A stretch of DNA of 64,000 nucleotides from Verrucomicrobiota bacterium (GTDB taxonomy: Bacteria; Verrucomicrobiota; Verrucomicrobiia; Chthoniobacterales; UBA10450). The position numbers and the translations under genes are program-made. The notes under the pieces were generated by a model. That model saw nothing but the letters and a program-made list of their open reading frames with translations, had not been told where the DNA came from and ran no database searches. The DNA lies in the NCBI GenBank assembly GCA_019244415.1, contig JAFASN010000030.1, forward strand, positions 1 through 64,000, in the 5' to 3' direction. Of the stretch, positions 24,353 through 33,069 are shown one piece after another. Numbering within the stretch: position 1 is the first letter of the stretch; each line of letters opens with the position of its first letter.

Positions 24353-25675
24353 GACTTTCGCCGCAACTTCCGGCGCGCGTTTTCCGGTCAGATGGCCATT
24401 CCCCGAGCTCACGCCGTTAAATACCGCGATCTCGTTTCCGCGGCCGTTGCTTTTCGGCCGGGCGCCGAAGTTGAACTTGATCGTTTTCCACGTGTCGCCC
24501 CGCTTGGCTTGCAAACCGAGGCTGGCCGTCGGCTCATAGCCGCAATGGGTCATGCAATTCTCACAGCGCGGATCGCGCGCTACGCCATCAACGACGCCGT
24601 ACTTATCCCAATCGACGCTCTCCAGCAGCTCAGCGTAGCTGCTAAAATGCCCCGTTCCGTTTGTGCCGACGGCATCCGTCATGAAATAGCACGGCGCTTT
24701 CCAGCCGCGAAGGTTGCGCGTAGGAATCGCCCAGGCTGAGCAGGTCAGCTCGCGGTGGCCGGCGAGAAACTCGAAGTAAATGGGCGTTCCGAAAAACGTG
24801 TAGCGGTTCATCCATTCATCCATCCGCGCAAACTTCTCGACCGTACTTTTGCGGGTAAGAAAGAAGTTTTCCGGCTGCAAATTCAGCCGTTTGATCATGT
24901 CGCGCTTGGCCGCATCGTAATCGTAGCCGGGAGTGATGGTGTGGCCGTCCACGCCGAGGTCGCTCAGGAAATCGAACATCTGCTCCACTTCATCCATGTC
25001 GGTTTCTTTATAGATGGTGGTGTTGGTAGCGACCTGGTAGCCCAGCCGTTTCGCCATTTTGATGGCGAGAATGCATTCCTTGAAAACGCCTTCGCGCTCG
25101 ACGATCAGGTCGTGCGTCCTCTCGAGCCCATCGAGATGGACATTCCAGTACATCCACTTACTCGGCGCAATGGTGATTGGATTTCTGATTTCTGATTTCT
25201 GATCTCTGATTTGGGCGGCGTCCTTCTCGTTGATCAACCCTTCAGCAAGCAACGCATCGAGCTTGTGCTCCAGCTCATTTCGCATTCCGCCTTTCGCATT
25301 CCGCAATTCCAGCCGAAGCCACTCGCGCATTTTTTTGCGCATGAACATGGCGTTGGTGCAGACGTAAACGATGCGGCCTTGCTCGAGCAGGCCATTGATC
25401 AGCGCCTCGATGTGCGGATAAATCAGCGGCTCGCCGCCGCAGATTGAGACCATCGGCGCATTGCATTCCTGGGCGGCGCCGAGGCAATCCTCCAGCGGCA
25501 TCATGTCCTTTATTGAAGTCGAGTACTCGCGGATTCGCCCGCACCCGGTGCAGGTGAGATTGCAGGTATGCAGCGGCTCGAGCTGAAGGACGGTGGCGAA
25601 TTTCTTCGTGCCCCGAAGCTTATGCCCCACGATGTACGCAGCGATCTTGCTGGTGAGGGCCAAAGGGAACCTCAT
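24347..25675 (-). CDS. hpnH: Adenosyl-hopene transferase HpnH (radical SAM)
   Basis: The roughly 442-residue enzyme joins the adenosyl group of SAM to hopene to make adenosylhopane, the entry to side-chain-extended hopanoids. The radical-SAM cysteines are CNLTCTGC (Cx3Cx2C) near residue 33, and SICGGEPLIYPHIEAL follows. The C-terminal part contains GHRELTCSAWAIPTRNLRGW and further cysteines (CENCMTHCGYEP). The ATG at 25675 (MRFPLALTSKIAAY) is preferred to an upstream start. About 50 residues around 115-166 look inserted relative to family members I know, and this stretch is partly encoded by simple repeats. It lies upstream of shc in the same direction. Confidence 0.94.
   Translation of the reverse strand: MRFPLALTSKIAAYIVGHKLRGTKKFATVLQLEPLHTCNLTCTGCGRIREYSTSIKDMMPLEDCLGAAQECNAPMVSICGGEPLIYPHIEALINGLLEQGRIVYVCTNAMFMRKKMREWLRLELRNAKGGMRNELEHKLDALLAEGLINEKDAAQIRDQKSEIRNPITIAPSKWMYWNVHLDGLERTHDLIVEREGVFKECILAIKMAKRLGYQVATNTTIYKETDMDEVEQMFDFLSDLGVDGHTITPGYDYDAAKRDMIKRLNLQPENFFLTRKSTVEKFARMDEWMNRYTFFGTPIYFEFLAGHRELTCSAWAIPTRNLRGWKAPCYFMTDAVGTNGTGHFSSYAELLESVDWDKYGVVDGVARDPRCENCMTHCGYEPTASLGLQAKRGDTWKTIKFNFGARPKSNGRGNEIAVFNGVSSGNGHLTGKRAPEVAAKVG
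25180..25213. repeat. In-frame simple repeat (ATTTCTG units) inside hpnH
   Basis: Plus-strand ATTTCTG is repeated three times perfectly, followed by ATCTCTG and ATTTG. On the coding strand it yields QIRDQKSEIRNP. Intergenic-type simple sequence within a coding frame is unusual. Confidence 0.8.
25278..25304. repeat. In-frame direct repeat (TTTCGCATTCCGC x2) inside hpnH
   Basis: Two copies of TTTCGCATTCCGC are separated by one C. On the coding strand it gives LRNAKGGMRNE. Together with 25180-25213 it delimits the extra segment in HpnH. Confidence 0.75.
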
Positions 25676-25814
25676 AGAACGCGCAAGGTAACGCCCACCC
25701 ACCGGGTGTCAACCGCAGCGGGGCCTGCTTGTTCGCGTGCGCCAAGTCGTTGTCCGGAGGGTTAAATCGTGGAAAGCTAGACAGTAACACAGAAGTAAAA
25801 GGAGATTGGAACAG

Positions 25815-26201
25815 ATGAAAACATTGCTATTAAGCGCAGGTGCTGCCGCGGGATTGGGCCTTCTTGCCGGTTGCACAACAGCGGGCCCGCAACCACCGAC
25901 GGTGACTACCGGCTTGCCGTACTCAGCCTACGCGCGGTCAAATGATTACCGCGTGCCGGTTACAAACAGGTATCGCAGTTGGTCAACAGCACAGCTCCAG
26001 GAGCGTCGGAAGGAACTCTACTACATGATCCCCCAGACGCAGGACCGCAACGGCGTTGCTGCCTATTATCGCGGCAGCCTGCCCTTGCCTCAGGAGGACG
26101 AACTCCGGCTGGTGGAAGCGGAGCTGAACCGGCGGTATCACGCTGGCGATACCGCTGCCATGTTGCAGCCGGTCTGGCCTGAGTCGCGGCGGCACGTGTA
26201 A
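25815..26201 (+). CDS. Small lipoprotein, hypothetical
   Basis: The 128-residue protein has a lipoprotein signal with lipobox LLAGC (cysteine near residue 20), so the mature form is lipid-anchored. The ATG at 25815 has AGGAG 10 bases upstream and is preferred to the TTG 9 bases earlier. The mature part has a Pro/Thr-rich linker and then a helical region (STAQLQERRKELYYMIPQTQ) ending in a second helix (EDELRLVEAELNRRYHAG). No function is recognised. It is divergent from hpnH. Confidence 0.8.
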   Translation: MKTLLLSAGAAAGLGLLAGCTTAGPQPPTVTTGLPYSAYARSNDYRVPVTNRYRSWSTAQLQERRKELYYMIPQTQDRNGVAAYYRGSLPLPQEDELRLVEAELNRRYHAGDTAAMLQPVWPESRRHV

Positions 26202-26222
26202 GCAACGCCGATCCGCAATCGC

Positions 26223-26594
26223 ATGCCCGTGAGCGAGGCGGTGGCCGTGCTCGGCGCTTCGCCGAGACCGGAGCGGTACGCCTTTCGCGCGATGCAAATG
26301 CTGCGCGAATATGGTCATCGGCCGATCCCGGTGAATCCCGCGTTTGATGAGATTTCGGGTGAACGCTGCTATCCCAGTGTCGGTGAGGTGCCCGAAAAAC
26401 TCGACACCGTCACCGTTTACCTTCGCAAAGCGCGCAGCGATCCGCTCGTGCAGGAGATCGTGGCCGCGCAGCCGCGCCGCATCATCATGAACCCGGGCGC
26501 GGAGAACGCCGCGCTCGCGCAGCTCGCCCGCGCCAGCGGCATCGAAGTAGTCGAAGGCTGTACTTTGGTTATGCTGCGCGCCGGGTTGTTTTGA
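26223..26594 (+). CDS. CoA-binding domain protein (YccU-like)
   Basis: The 123-residue protein is a single Rossmann-like CoA-binding domain. It starts with AVAVLGASPRPERYAFRAMQ, where GASPRP is the nucleotide loop, and continues with GHRPIPVNPAFDEISGERCY and PRRIIMNPGAENAALAQLAR. It ends in the family-typical EVVEGCTLVMLRAG with a conserved cysteine. Stand-alone proteins of this type bind CoA, but their reaction is unknown. Its stop codon overlaps the TTG start of the next gene. Confidence 0.88.
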   Translation: MPVSEAVAVLGASPRPERYAFRAMQMLREYGHRPIPVNPAFDEISGERCYPSVGEVPEKLDTVTVYLRKARSDPLVQEIVAAQPRRIIMNPGAENAALAQLARASGIEVVEGCTLVMLRAGLF

Positions 26595-28279
26595 GAGAAG
26601 CCAAGCCGTCGCGCCTTTCCAAATTTATCGGACCGATCGATCCGGTCCTGCTAGCGGCGCTGGTGCTCGCGCTGCTGTTTAGCCTTTACGGGATCCGCTG
26701 GGGCCGCGTGGAATGCTGGAACCGGGATGACATGGCCATGCGCGGGCTGAGCGGCCTGCGGCCCGGCACCTACGAGAAGCCGCCATTCCATACTTATCTG
26801 AATCACGCGCTGGTGATTTGGCCAATCGACGCGGTCGAGGCTGTCGGGGCCTGGCTCAGCCGGCACAAGGTCAAACTCAACGAAGCGAAGCTGCTGGAAT
26901 CGCGGCTCCTGATCACCGGCATGTTCCTGGCCACGGTCGCGCTCGCCTACTGGATCAGCCTCCAGTGTTTTGGAAAAAGTACGGCGCGTATCGTCGCGCT
27001 GGTACTCGCGACCAGCGCCGGATTCATCGAATACGAGCATTTCCTCACCTGCGACTCGCCGCTTTTGCTCTGGATGCTCGTGGCGTTTTTTTTCGCGCGC
27101 CGAGTGGCGTTGTATGGGGACGCCGTCAGCTACGCCCTCGGGGGATTCGCCACCGGAATCGCCACGGCGACGAAGTACAATGGTCTTGCCGTCGGCATTA
27201 CCATTCCCATTGCGCATCTTTTTGGCGCGGGTTTCCGCAGCCGCTGGCGCCGTTTTTTCATCGCAATGATCATGGTGCCGGCCGGATTTATCGCCGGAGC
27301 GCCCGCAGCTCCGTTTCAGTGGCGCAAACTCGTTAGCGATTTTACCTACAACGCCGAAGTCACTCCGCATTACGGCGGCCAAACTGGCGGCCGCGGCTAT
27401 TGGAAATTCCTAAAGCAACTGCCGGAGATTCTCGGCTGGCCCGGTGCCTTGCTCGTCTGCACAGCCGCGATTGTTTCCGTTTTCCTCGTCGTGCAGCGCC
27501 GTACTTTCCGCGATTCTGCCACCCTTTGTTTCGCGCTGGCGGCCAGCGTATTCCTGCTCTACTTCGCCCAGATCGGCGCTTTCGCGCGAATGGAGACACG
27601 GTTCGTTTTGCCAGCCGTGCCGTTCCTCATTCTCATGTGCGGACCGGCGTTCCAGATGCTCAGTCGCGTGCGAATCGCCGCATTCTTGATCCTCGTTCCG
27701 CTGATTGTGTACAACACGATTTGTTCACTCTCGATCGGTTACCGGTTGAACCGCGACCCGCGCATTGGGGCGCAAAACTGGATCGCTCGACGCGCCTCTG
27801 AAGGCGATAAACTCGTGATCGAGAGCAGCGGAACATCGCCGCGCTGGATCAAACTTCCTGAAGTACAGGGAACCGAAATCGATCTTGCCCATCCCGAACG
27901 GCACCGGCCGATAATCGGCAACGTCCGCGATCTGCGCATGCCCGAAGTGAACGGGCGGGTCGAGCTCTTCGGCAAACTATTCGGGCAAAATTCATGGGTG
28001 CAACAGTACGCCCGCGGCACCGAAGGCGATCCGAACGAAAACCTTTTCACGCTTGCAGCGCTGCGAATTCGCAACCCGGACGTCATCACCGTTCACTCGA
28101 CCGATTACAACGTGCCAAGCGCGACCGTGCGAAAGTACTACGCTGATCTCTTCCATCACAAAACGGAGTACGCGCTTGTTTACAGCGGCGCCACGATTGA
28201 GGCGCCACCCTGGATTTACCCGCGCAAAATCGATTTCCTCGATGGCCGAATGACGATCCTGACCCGGCCCCGTCTGTAA
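26591..28279 (+). CDS. GT39/ArnT-like membrane glycosyltransferase
   Basis: The 562-residue protein has about eleven to twelve transmembrane helices. The first periplasmic loop carries NRDDMAMRGLSGLRPGTYEK followed by PPFHTYL. This is the GT-C (PMT/ArnT) pattern of an acidic pair followed by a K-P-P motif. TCDSPLLLWMLVAFFFARRV is a second family landmark. A soluble C-terminal domain of about 170 residues follows. Such enzymes transfer a sugar from a polyprenyl carrier to lipid or protein on the outer side of the inner membrane. It starts with TTG overlapping the stop of the CoA-binding gene. Confidence 0.82.
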   Translation: MREAKPSRLSKFIGPIDPVLLAALVLALLFSLYGIRWGRVECWNRDDMAMRGLSGLRPGTYEKPPFHTYLNHALVIWPIDAVEAVGAWLSRHKVKLNEAKLLESRLLITGMFLATVALAYWISLQCFGKSTARIVALVLATSAGFIEYEHFLTCDSPLLLWMLVAFFFARRVALYGDAVSYALGGFATGIATATKYNGLAVGITIPIAHLFGAGFRSRWRRFFIAMIMVPAGFIAGAPAAPFQWRKLVSDFTYNAEVTPHYGGQTGGRGYWKFLKQLPEILGWPGALLVCTAAIVSVFLVVQRRTFRDSATLCFALAASVFLLYFAQIGAFARMETRFVLPAVPFLILMCGPAFQMLSRVRIAAFLILVPLIVYNTICSLSIGYRLNRDPRIGAQNWIARRASEGDKLVIESSGTSPRWIKLPEVQGTEIDLAHPERHRPIIGNVRDLRMPEVNGRVELFGKLFGQNSWVQQYARGTEGDPNENLFTLAALRIRNPDVITVHSTDYNVPSATVRKYYADLFHHKTEYALVYSGATIEAPPWIYPRKIDFLDGRMTILTRPRL

Positions 28280-28280
28280 G

Positions 28281-28862
28281 TCAGCGCACCTGCCAGCCAC
28301 GCCGGATCAGGCTGATCGCGATCGCCGCCAGCAGCAGCGCAATCAGCTTTGACACGCCCCGCAAACCCTGCCTGCCCATCAAACGCGCGAAGCGATCAGC
28401 GTTACACAACGACACTGCGACGAGCGCAAGATTGACCAGCAGCGAAGCAATCGTGAAAACAACGCCGACCGCATCGATCAAAATCAGCAGCGCAGTCAGC
28501 AAGGCTGGACCGGCGATGAGCGGCATCCCGAGCGGCACCACGCCGAAATCTTCACCCCCGCCTCTCTCCTGCGGGAAAAAGCCCACCAGCTCGCGCACAG
28601 CCAGACAGAGCAGAATCAGACCACCTGCGACCTGAAAGTCAGCCACCGTAATCCCGAGTGCATTGAAGATCACTTTGCCGAGAAAAATAAAACCGATGGC
28701 GACGAACAGGCCGGTGAAGATGCCGAGAAAAGCCTGATGTTTTCTCGCCTGCGGAGAACCGCCTGGTCCGAGCCCGATGAAAAGCGCCACTAGTCCGATG
28801 GGATCGATCGCGACAAAGAGCGGGATGAACGCGAGCATGAATTTTTCTGCGACGCCGCGCAT
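28281..28862 (-). CDS. MarC family integral membrane protein
   Basis: The 193-residue protein has six transmembrane helices and the MarC landmarks IPLFVAIDPIGLVALFIGL near the N-terminus and PLGMPLIAGPALLTALLILI in the middle. The function of MarC proteins is unresolved; they are not the multiple-antibiotic-resistance determinant they were once thought to be. The start is taken at the ATG 28862, and an in-frame ATG at 28838 is possible. It converges on the glycosyltransferase gene with a one-base gap. Confidence 0.9.
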   Translation of the reverse strand: MRGVAEKFMLAFIPLFVAIDPIGLVALFIGLGPGGSPQARKHQAFLGIFTGLFVAIGFIFLGKVIFNALGITVADFQVAGGLILLCLAVRELVGFFPQERGGGEDFGVVPLGMPLIAGPALLTALLILIDAVGVVFTIASLLVNLALVAVSLCNADRFARLMGRQGLRGVSKLIALLLAAIAISLIRRGWQVR

Positions 28863-28943
28863 GCTTTGGAGTGTGCAATGTAGAAATGGTTGTGCCAAGC
28901 GCGCGCTCGACAAGCAACAGCGCAGCGAAATAGCCTGCGCTGA

Positions 28944-29615
28944 ATGAAGAGAGCTATCACGGCGAGGTTCGGAATCATTGTCGTGGCTGCGTACTCCGCG
29001 GTCGCGGCTGAACAATCGCCGGATGACAACCTCGCGCGCCAGATTGCCGAGTCGCGCATGGCCATTGCGGTAAAAAAACACTGGGATTACAGGACAGGTT
29101 TTACCATGCCGCCGATTGAGTTGGCAGACGACGTCAGTGGCAGTGACTCTCCTCAGCTGACGGAACTGCTAAAGAAGCATGGCACCGTCTGGAAAGAGAT
29201 TGATGACAGCTTCGCCGCGTTGTATGCGCGACGGCTCGCTCCGCTGAACAATCAGCATCTGAAAAACGCGGCCGAGCTGCGCGGAGACATCGCCGGGGCG
29301 ATCGAAGCCGCCGGTCATGCGCGCGGTGGCGGTTCCACCAGCGCCATGCTGCTTAAGTACGCCGAAGCGCAGACCGAATGGATCCTGCGGCAACTCTGGA
29401 CCGGAACAACAGGGCCAGACTTCACGACGCAAGAATTTCTCAGTGAAATGCGGAAAGCTGTTTTCTACTTCAACGACACGCACACCGCGCGCGATGCACA
29501 GGCGGCGGCTGAATTTTCCCGCGCAGTCGCGTTGCTCAGCAAAGCTGAGAATTCGTTAACTGCCGGCCAGCAGGCGATCGTGCGGCAAGCCTTACTTGAG
29601 TACTTCAAACAATAG
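28944..29615 (+). CDS. Hypothetical secreted helical protein
   Basis: The 223-residue protein starts with a signal peptide (about residues 1-22, AYSAVAAE). The mature part is almost entirely helical and charged (QLTELLKKHGTVWKEIDDSF, LLKYAEAQTEWILRQLW). It has no cysteine and no catalytic motif I can see. It is divergent from MarC and followed after about 70 bases by the M28 peptidase on the same strand. Confidence 0.7.
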   Translation: MKRAITARFGIIVVAAYSAVAAEQSPDDNLARQIAESRMAIAVKKHWDYRTGFTMPPIELADDVSGSDSPQLTELLKKHGTVWKEIDDSFAALYARRLAPLNNQHLKNAAELRGDIAGAIEAAGHARGGGSTSAMLLKYAEAQTEWILRQLWTGTTGPDFTTQEFLSEMRKAVFYFNDTHTARDAQAAAEFSRAVALLSKAENSLTAGQQAIVRQALLEYFKQ

Positions 29616-29687
29616 CGCCTTGAGAGTGTTGCGCGATTTGCGGCAGAGCAGGAGCGCTAGTACACAAACCACAAATCTGGAGGTCAC

Positions 29688-31358
29688 ATGAAGCTGTTCA
29701 TTTATCTCACCACCTTGTTCGCGTTCATTGGGGCGTCCATGGCCGCTGATACGGAAGCCGAACGCCTCAAGCCGGCGCTGGATTCCATCACACCGGACGG
29801 CATGCTCGCGCACATCAAAGTACTGGCATCCGACCAATTCGAAGGGCGCGCGCCGGGCTCGAAAGGCGAGGAACTTTCCATCAAATACATCAGCGATCAG
29901 TTCAAGCAGATCGGCCTCAAACCGGGTAATCCAGACGGCAGCTATTTCCAGGAAGTACCGCTTGCCGGAATCACCACCACGCCGACGGCGTCCTTCTCGG
30001 TCAACGGCAAATCAATGGAGCTAAAGTACCCTGACGATTACGTCGCTTCGTCGGCACGGCTGCAAAATGAGATCAAGGTGGAGAATTCCGACATCGTATT
30101 TGTCGGCTACGGCGTAGTCGCGCCTGAGTACGGCTGGGATGATTACAAGGGCGTGGATGTCCGCGGCAAAACGCTGCTGATGTTGATCAACGATCCGCCG
30201 GTGCCTGATCCGCGCGATCCATCGAAGCTCGATGAGAAAATGTTCAAAGGGAAAGCCATGACGTACTACGGTCGCTGGACCTATAAATACGAAATCGCCG
30301 CGGAAAAAGGAGCTGCGGCGGCAATCATTATCCACGAGACGGAGCCCGCCGCCTATCCGTACTCAGTCGTGAAGTCGAGCTGGTCGAAGGAGAATTTCGA
30401 GCTCGATTCACCGGACAAAAATGCGGGCGCTGTCGGCGTCCGTTCATGGATCACGCTGGACGTGGCGAAAACATTACTAGCCGGCTGCGGCCAGGATTTC
30501 GACACGCTGAAGAAATCCGCCGTGAGCAGGGACTTCCGTCCGGTCGCGTTGAATGCCCAAGTTAACTTCGACCTGAAGCAACAGTTGCGTTCATTCAAGT
30601 CGCACAACGTCATCGGCAAAATCGAGGGCAGCGACGCCAAGCTGCGCGATGAGTACATCATCTACAGCGCGCACTGGGATCACCTCGGCAGGCACTCGGA
30701 ACTGCAAGGCGACCAGATCTTCAATGGCGCGGTGGATAACGCGTCTGGCGTCGCTGCGGTGATCGCGCTCGGGCGCGCATTCACTAAAATCAATCCACCG
30801 CCGCGGCGGACAATTCTTTTCCTCTCGACCACCGCCGAAGAAGCAGGATTACTCGGGGCGAAGTGGTACGCGTTGCACCCGCTCTACCCGCTCAACAAAA
30901 CGTTGGCCGACATCAACATCGATAGCATGAACGTGTGGGGCAAAGCGCGCGACGTGGAAGATACAAGCTGGGGAATGTCTACGCTCGACGACCTGCTGGC
31001 GAAGCGCGCACAGACGCAAGGGCGCGCCTGCATTCCCAATCCGCGCGCCGAAAAAGGCAGCATCTACCGCGCCGACAACTTCGAGTTCGCGAAGGTGGGC
31101 GTGCCTGCGCTTTACATCGGGAAAAATGTCCATCTGCTCTCCCGGCCACCTGATGGCCCCCTGCGCGGAGATGAGTTCGACCTGCACGATTACCACCAGG
31201 TGTCCGACGAAGTAAAACCGGACTGGGATTTATCCGGCGCGGTGCAGGACGCGCAGCTACTTCTCGAGGTCGGCTTTGAAGTTGCCGACGCAAACACATG
31301 GCCGGAATGGAAGCCCGGCAGCGAATTCAAAGCCAAACGCGACGCGATGCTGAAGTGA
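29688..31358 (+). CDS. M28 family zinc peptidase with PA domain, secreted
   Basis: The 556-residue protein has a signal peptide (residues about 1-19, FIGASMAA). A protease-associated region lies near residues 130-230 ([20 protein letters not shown] and [17 protein letters not shown]). The M28 di-zinc core follows: [11 protein letters not shown] (His and Asp), [16 protein letters not shown] (bridging Asp) and [17 protein letters not shown] (catalytic Glu-Glu pair), with further ligands downstream including DIDSMN-like INIDSMN and DYHQVSDE. It should act as a periplasmic or extracellular aminopeptidase. The start ATG has GGAGG 7-11 bases upstream. Confidence 0.94.
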   Translation: MKLFIYLTTLFAFIGASMAADTEAERLKPALDSITPDGMLAHIKVLASDQFEGRAPGSKGEELSIKYISDQFKQIGLKPGNPDGSYFQEVPLAGITTTPTASFSVNGKSMELKYPDDYVASSARLQNEIKVENSDIVFVGYGVVAPEYGWDDYKGVDVRGKTLLMLINDPPVPDPRDPSKLDEKMFKGKAMTYYGRWTYKYEIAAEKGAAAAIIIHETEPAAYPYSVVKSSWSKENFELDSPDKNAGAVGVRSWITLDVAKTLLAGCGQDFDTLKKSAVSRDFRPVALNAQVNFDLKQQLRSFKSHNVIGKIEGSDAKLRDEYIIYSAHWDHLGRHSELQGDQIFNGAVDNASGVAAVIALGRAFTKINPPPRRTILFLSTTAEEAGLLGAKWYALHPLYPLNKTLADINIDSMNVWGKARDVEDTSWGMSTLDDLLAKRAQTQGRACIPNPRAEKGSIYRADNFEFAKVGVPALYIGKNVHLLSRPPDGPLRGDEFDLHDYHQVSDEVKPDWDLSGAVQDAQLLLEVGFEVADANTWPEWKPGSEFKAKRDAMLK

Positions 31359-31378
31359 TGTCATCGCCGGGATGACGA

Positions 31379-31927
31379 ATGCCAATGCACAACACAGGAA
31401 TGTCCGTTCCAGTTGTCAGCGTCATCATCGGCGCGGTCATTCTGCTTTTTGGCCGGAAGCTGTTCTGGCTTTGCGTGGCCGCGATTGGATTTGCTGCCGG
31501 GATGGAGCTCGCGCCCCACCTGGTTCATGAAGCCACGCCGTTATTGCAGCTAACGCTCGCTATTTTGCTCGGCTTTATCGGCGCGCTGCTCGCGTTGTTT
31601 CTGCAAAAATTCGCCATTGGGCTGGCCGGTTTCCTCGCCGGTGGCCGGCTCGCGGTCGGACTGCTCGCGACCTTTTTCGTGCAATACGCCAGCCATTACT
31701 GGATCGTGTTCATCATCGGCGGAATTATCGGCGCGGTGCTGTTGCTGGCGATATTCGACTGGGCTCTAATCTTCATTTCTTCCCTCATCGGCGCGCACCT
31801 CATCACGCACGTCCTTGTCTTACCTGATCCTGGGCGTGTGCTGGCGTTCGCCGCGCTTGTACTTTGCGGGATCATCGCGCAGGTAGCCACTTTCCGGCGT
31901 TCAGCGCGCCTGCCGGCAAAAGTATAG
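31379..31927 (+). CDS. Membrane protein, DUF4203/TMEM198-like
   Basis: The 182-residue protein is made of about seven short hydrophobic helices rich in Gly and Ala, with small-residue packing motifs (IGAVILLFGRKLFWLCVAAI, AGFLAGGRLAVGLLATFF). The layout resembles the DUF4203 family of unknown function. It starts 20 bases after the peptidase and is followed 4 bases later by the TonB-domain gene, so the three are probably one transcription unit. Confidence 0.7.
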   Translation: MPMHNTGMSVPVVSVIIGAVILLFGRKLFWLCVAAIGFAAGMELAPHLVHEATPLLQLTLAILLGFIGALLALFLQKFAIGLAGFLAGGRLAVGLLATFFVQYASHYWIVFIIGGIIGAVLLLAIFDWALIFISSLIGAHLITHVLVLPDPGRVLAFAALVLCGIIAQVATFRRSARLPAKV

Positions 31928-31931
31928 CGTC

Positions 31932-33056
31932 TTGTTTGCGAAGGGGCTTGTGGCAGTTTTTTGCGTGCGGCGTTCCGGCTCGATTCGCAGGACCTTTTCC
32001 CTCGCATTTTGGCTGAGCTTTTCATTGTTCGTGGCGACAAGTTGCAGCCGTCATCCAGCCGCGCCCGTGACGAAGATCAGCGACGAAACTCCGCCGCCGG
32101 AGCAGGCCGAGCCTCGCACGCCGTTCGTCCCTATGGCCGAGAAGATCCGGCCCGCGGTTGTTGTACTCATCACCTTTGATGAGCACGGCGGGGTCGTCGC
32201 GACCGAGCAAGCCTTTTTCACTTCCGCGGACGGCGATCTGCTGGCGGAGCGTACGGCCATGAACAACGCCACGACCGCAATCGTGAAGAGTGCCGACGGC
32301 CACGCCTACGATATTTTCGGGACGTACGTCCGTTCCACTGCGCCCAATCTCGTTTCATTGAAAACAAACGCCCATGACGTGCCTTTTCTGACCGCACCGG
32401 CGGCGCTGCAAGTACCCGACGGCACCGCGGCGGCGGTTGTACTCAGCGCGGCGGGAAGCGTTCCTTCCTCACTGATCGAGGGCCGAATCACCGGGCGCAA
32501 AAGTGATCGTGAAGGCGAGTGGCTCGCCTTTGAACCAGCGCCGCCTAAGAGCGCCCTCGGCGCCCCTGTCATCGACGCAACCGGCGCTGTCATCGGCGTA
32601 CTCGCGCAGCGCGATGGGGCAAACACGCCGGCGGTGTTTCGTTTCACCGGCGGCAATGTACCAGCGGTAGCGCAGGGCGCCGAAGCATCTCCGCCCGAAA
32701 GCTCACCGGTGGAAGCGGCGCCCTCGCCGCCGGCTGAAGGTCCCCCGCCCCGCGCGCGCCCAACTCCGCCGGTCACCGGCGCCGTCAAGCCGCCCGTCTC
32801 AACCCGCGGAAAAATCATCTACCATCCAGCGCCGGTTTATCCCGTCACGCTGGCGTGGTTTCATTTGGATCTGCGCGCGACCGCCAATTACCGCATCACT
32901 TTCAACCCGCAGGGCGAAGCCACGGATGTGCAGATCGCCCACTCTTCCGGTCATCCTTTGATGGACAAAGCTGCTTTGGAAATGTTGCGCACCTGGCGCG
33001 CCGAACCAGCGGCACAGGAATGGAGCATCGTCGTGCCGGTCAGGTTCAAGCCGTAG
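31932..33056 (+). CDS. TonB C-terminal domain protein with trypsin-like pseudoprotease region
   Basis: The 374-residue protein has an N-terminal hydrophobic signal ending in SCS (possible lipobox FVATSC). Residues about 60-235 resemble a trypsin-like beta-barrel (IRPAVVVLITFDEHGGVVAT ... APVIDATGAVIGVLAQR). Where active proteases have GNSGGP it reads KSALGAPVID, so the serine motif is absent. A Pro-rich linker (residues 250-290) leads to a TonB C-terminal domain (YRITFNPQGEATDVQIAHSS ... ALEMLRTWRAEP). Fused this way it may sense or anchor rather than cleave. No ExbB/ExbD is nearby. The start is TTG. Confidence 0.78.
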   Translation: MFAKGLVAVFCVRRSGSIRRTFSLAFWLSFSLFVATSCSRHPAAPVTKISDETPPPEQAEPRTPFVPMAEKIRPAVVVLITFDEHGGVVATEQAFFTSADGDLLAERTAMNNATTAIVKSADGHAYDIFGTYVRSTAPNLVSLKTNAHDVPFLTAPAALQVPDGTAAAVVLSAAGSVPSSLIEGRITGRKSDREGEWLAFEPAPPKSALGAPVIDATGAVIGVLAQRDGANTPAVFRFTGGNVPAVAQGAEASPPESSPVEAAPSPPAEGPPPRARPTPPVTGAVKPPVSTRGKIIYHPAPVYPVTLAWFHLDLRATANYRITFNPQGEATDVQIAHSSGHPLMDKAALEMLRTWRAEPAAQEWSIVVPVRFKP

Positions 33057-33069
33057 CGACGGCTGCGTT

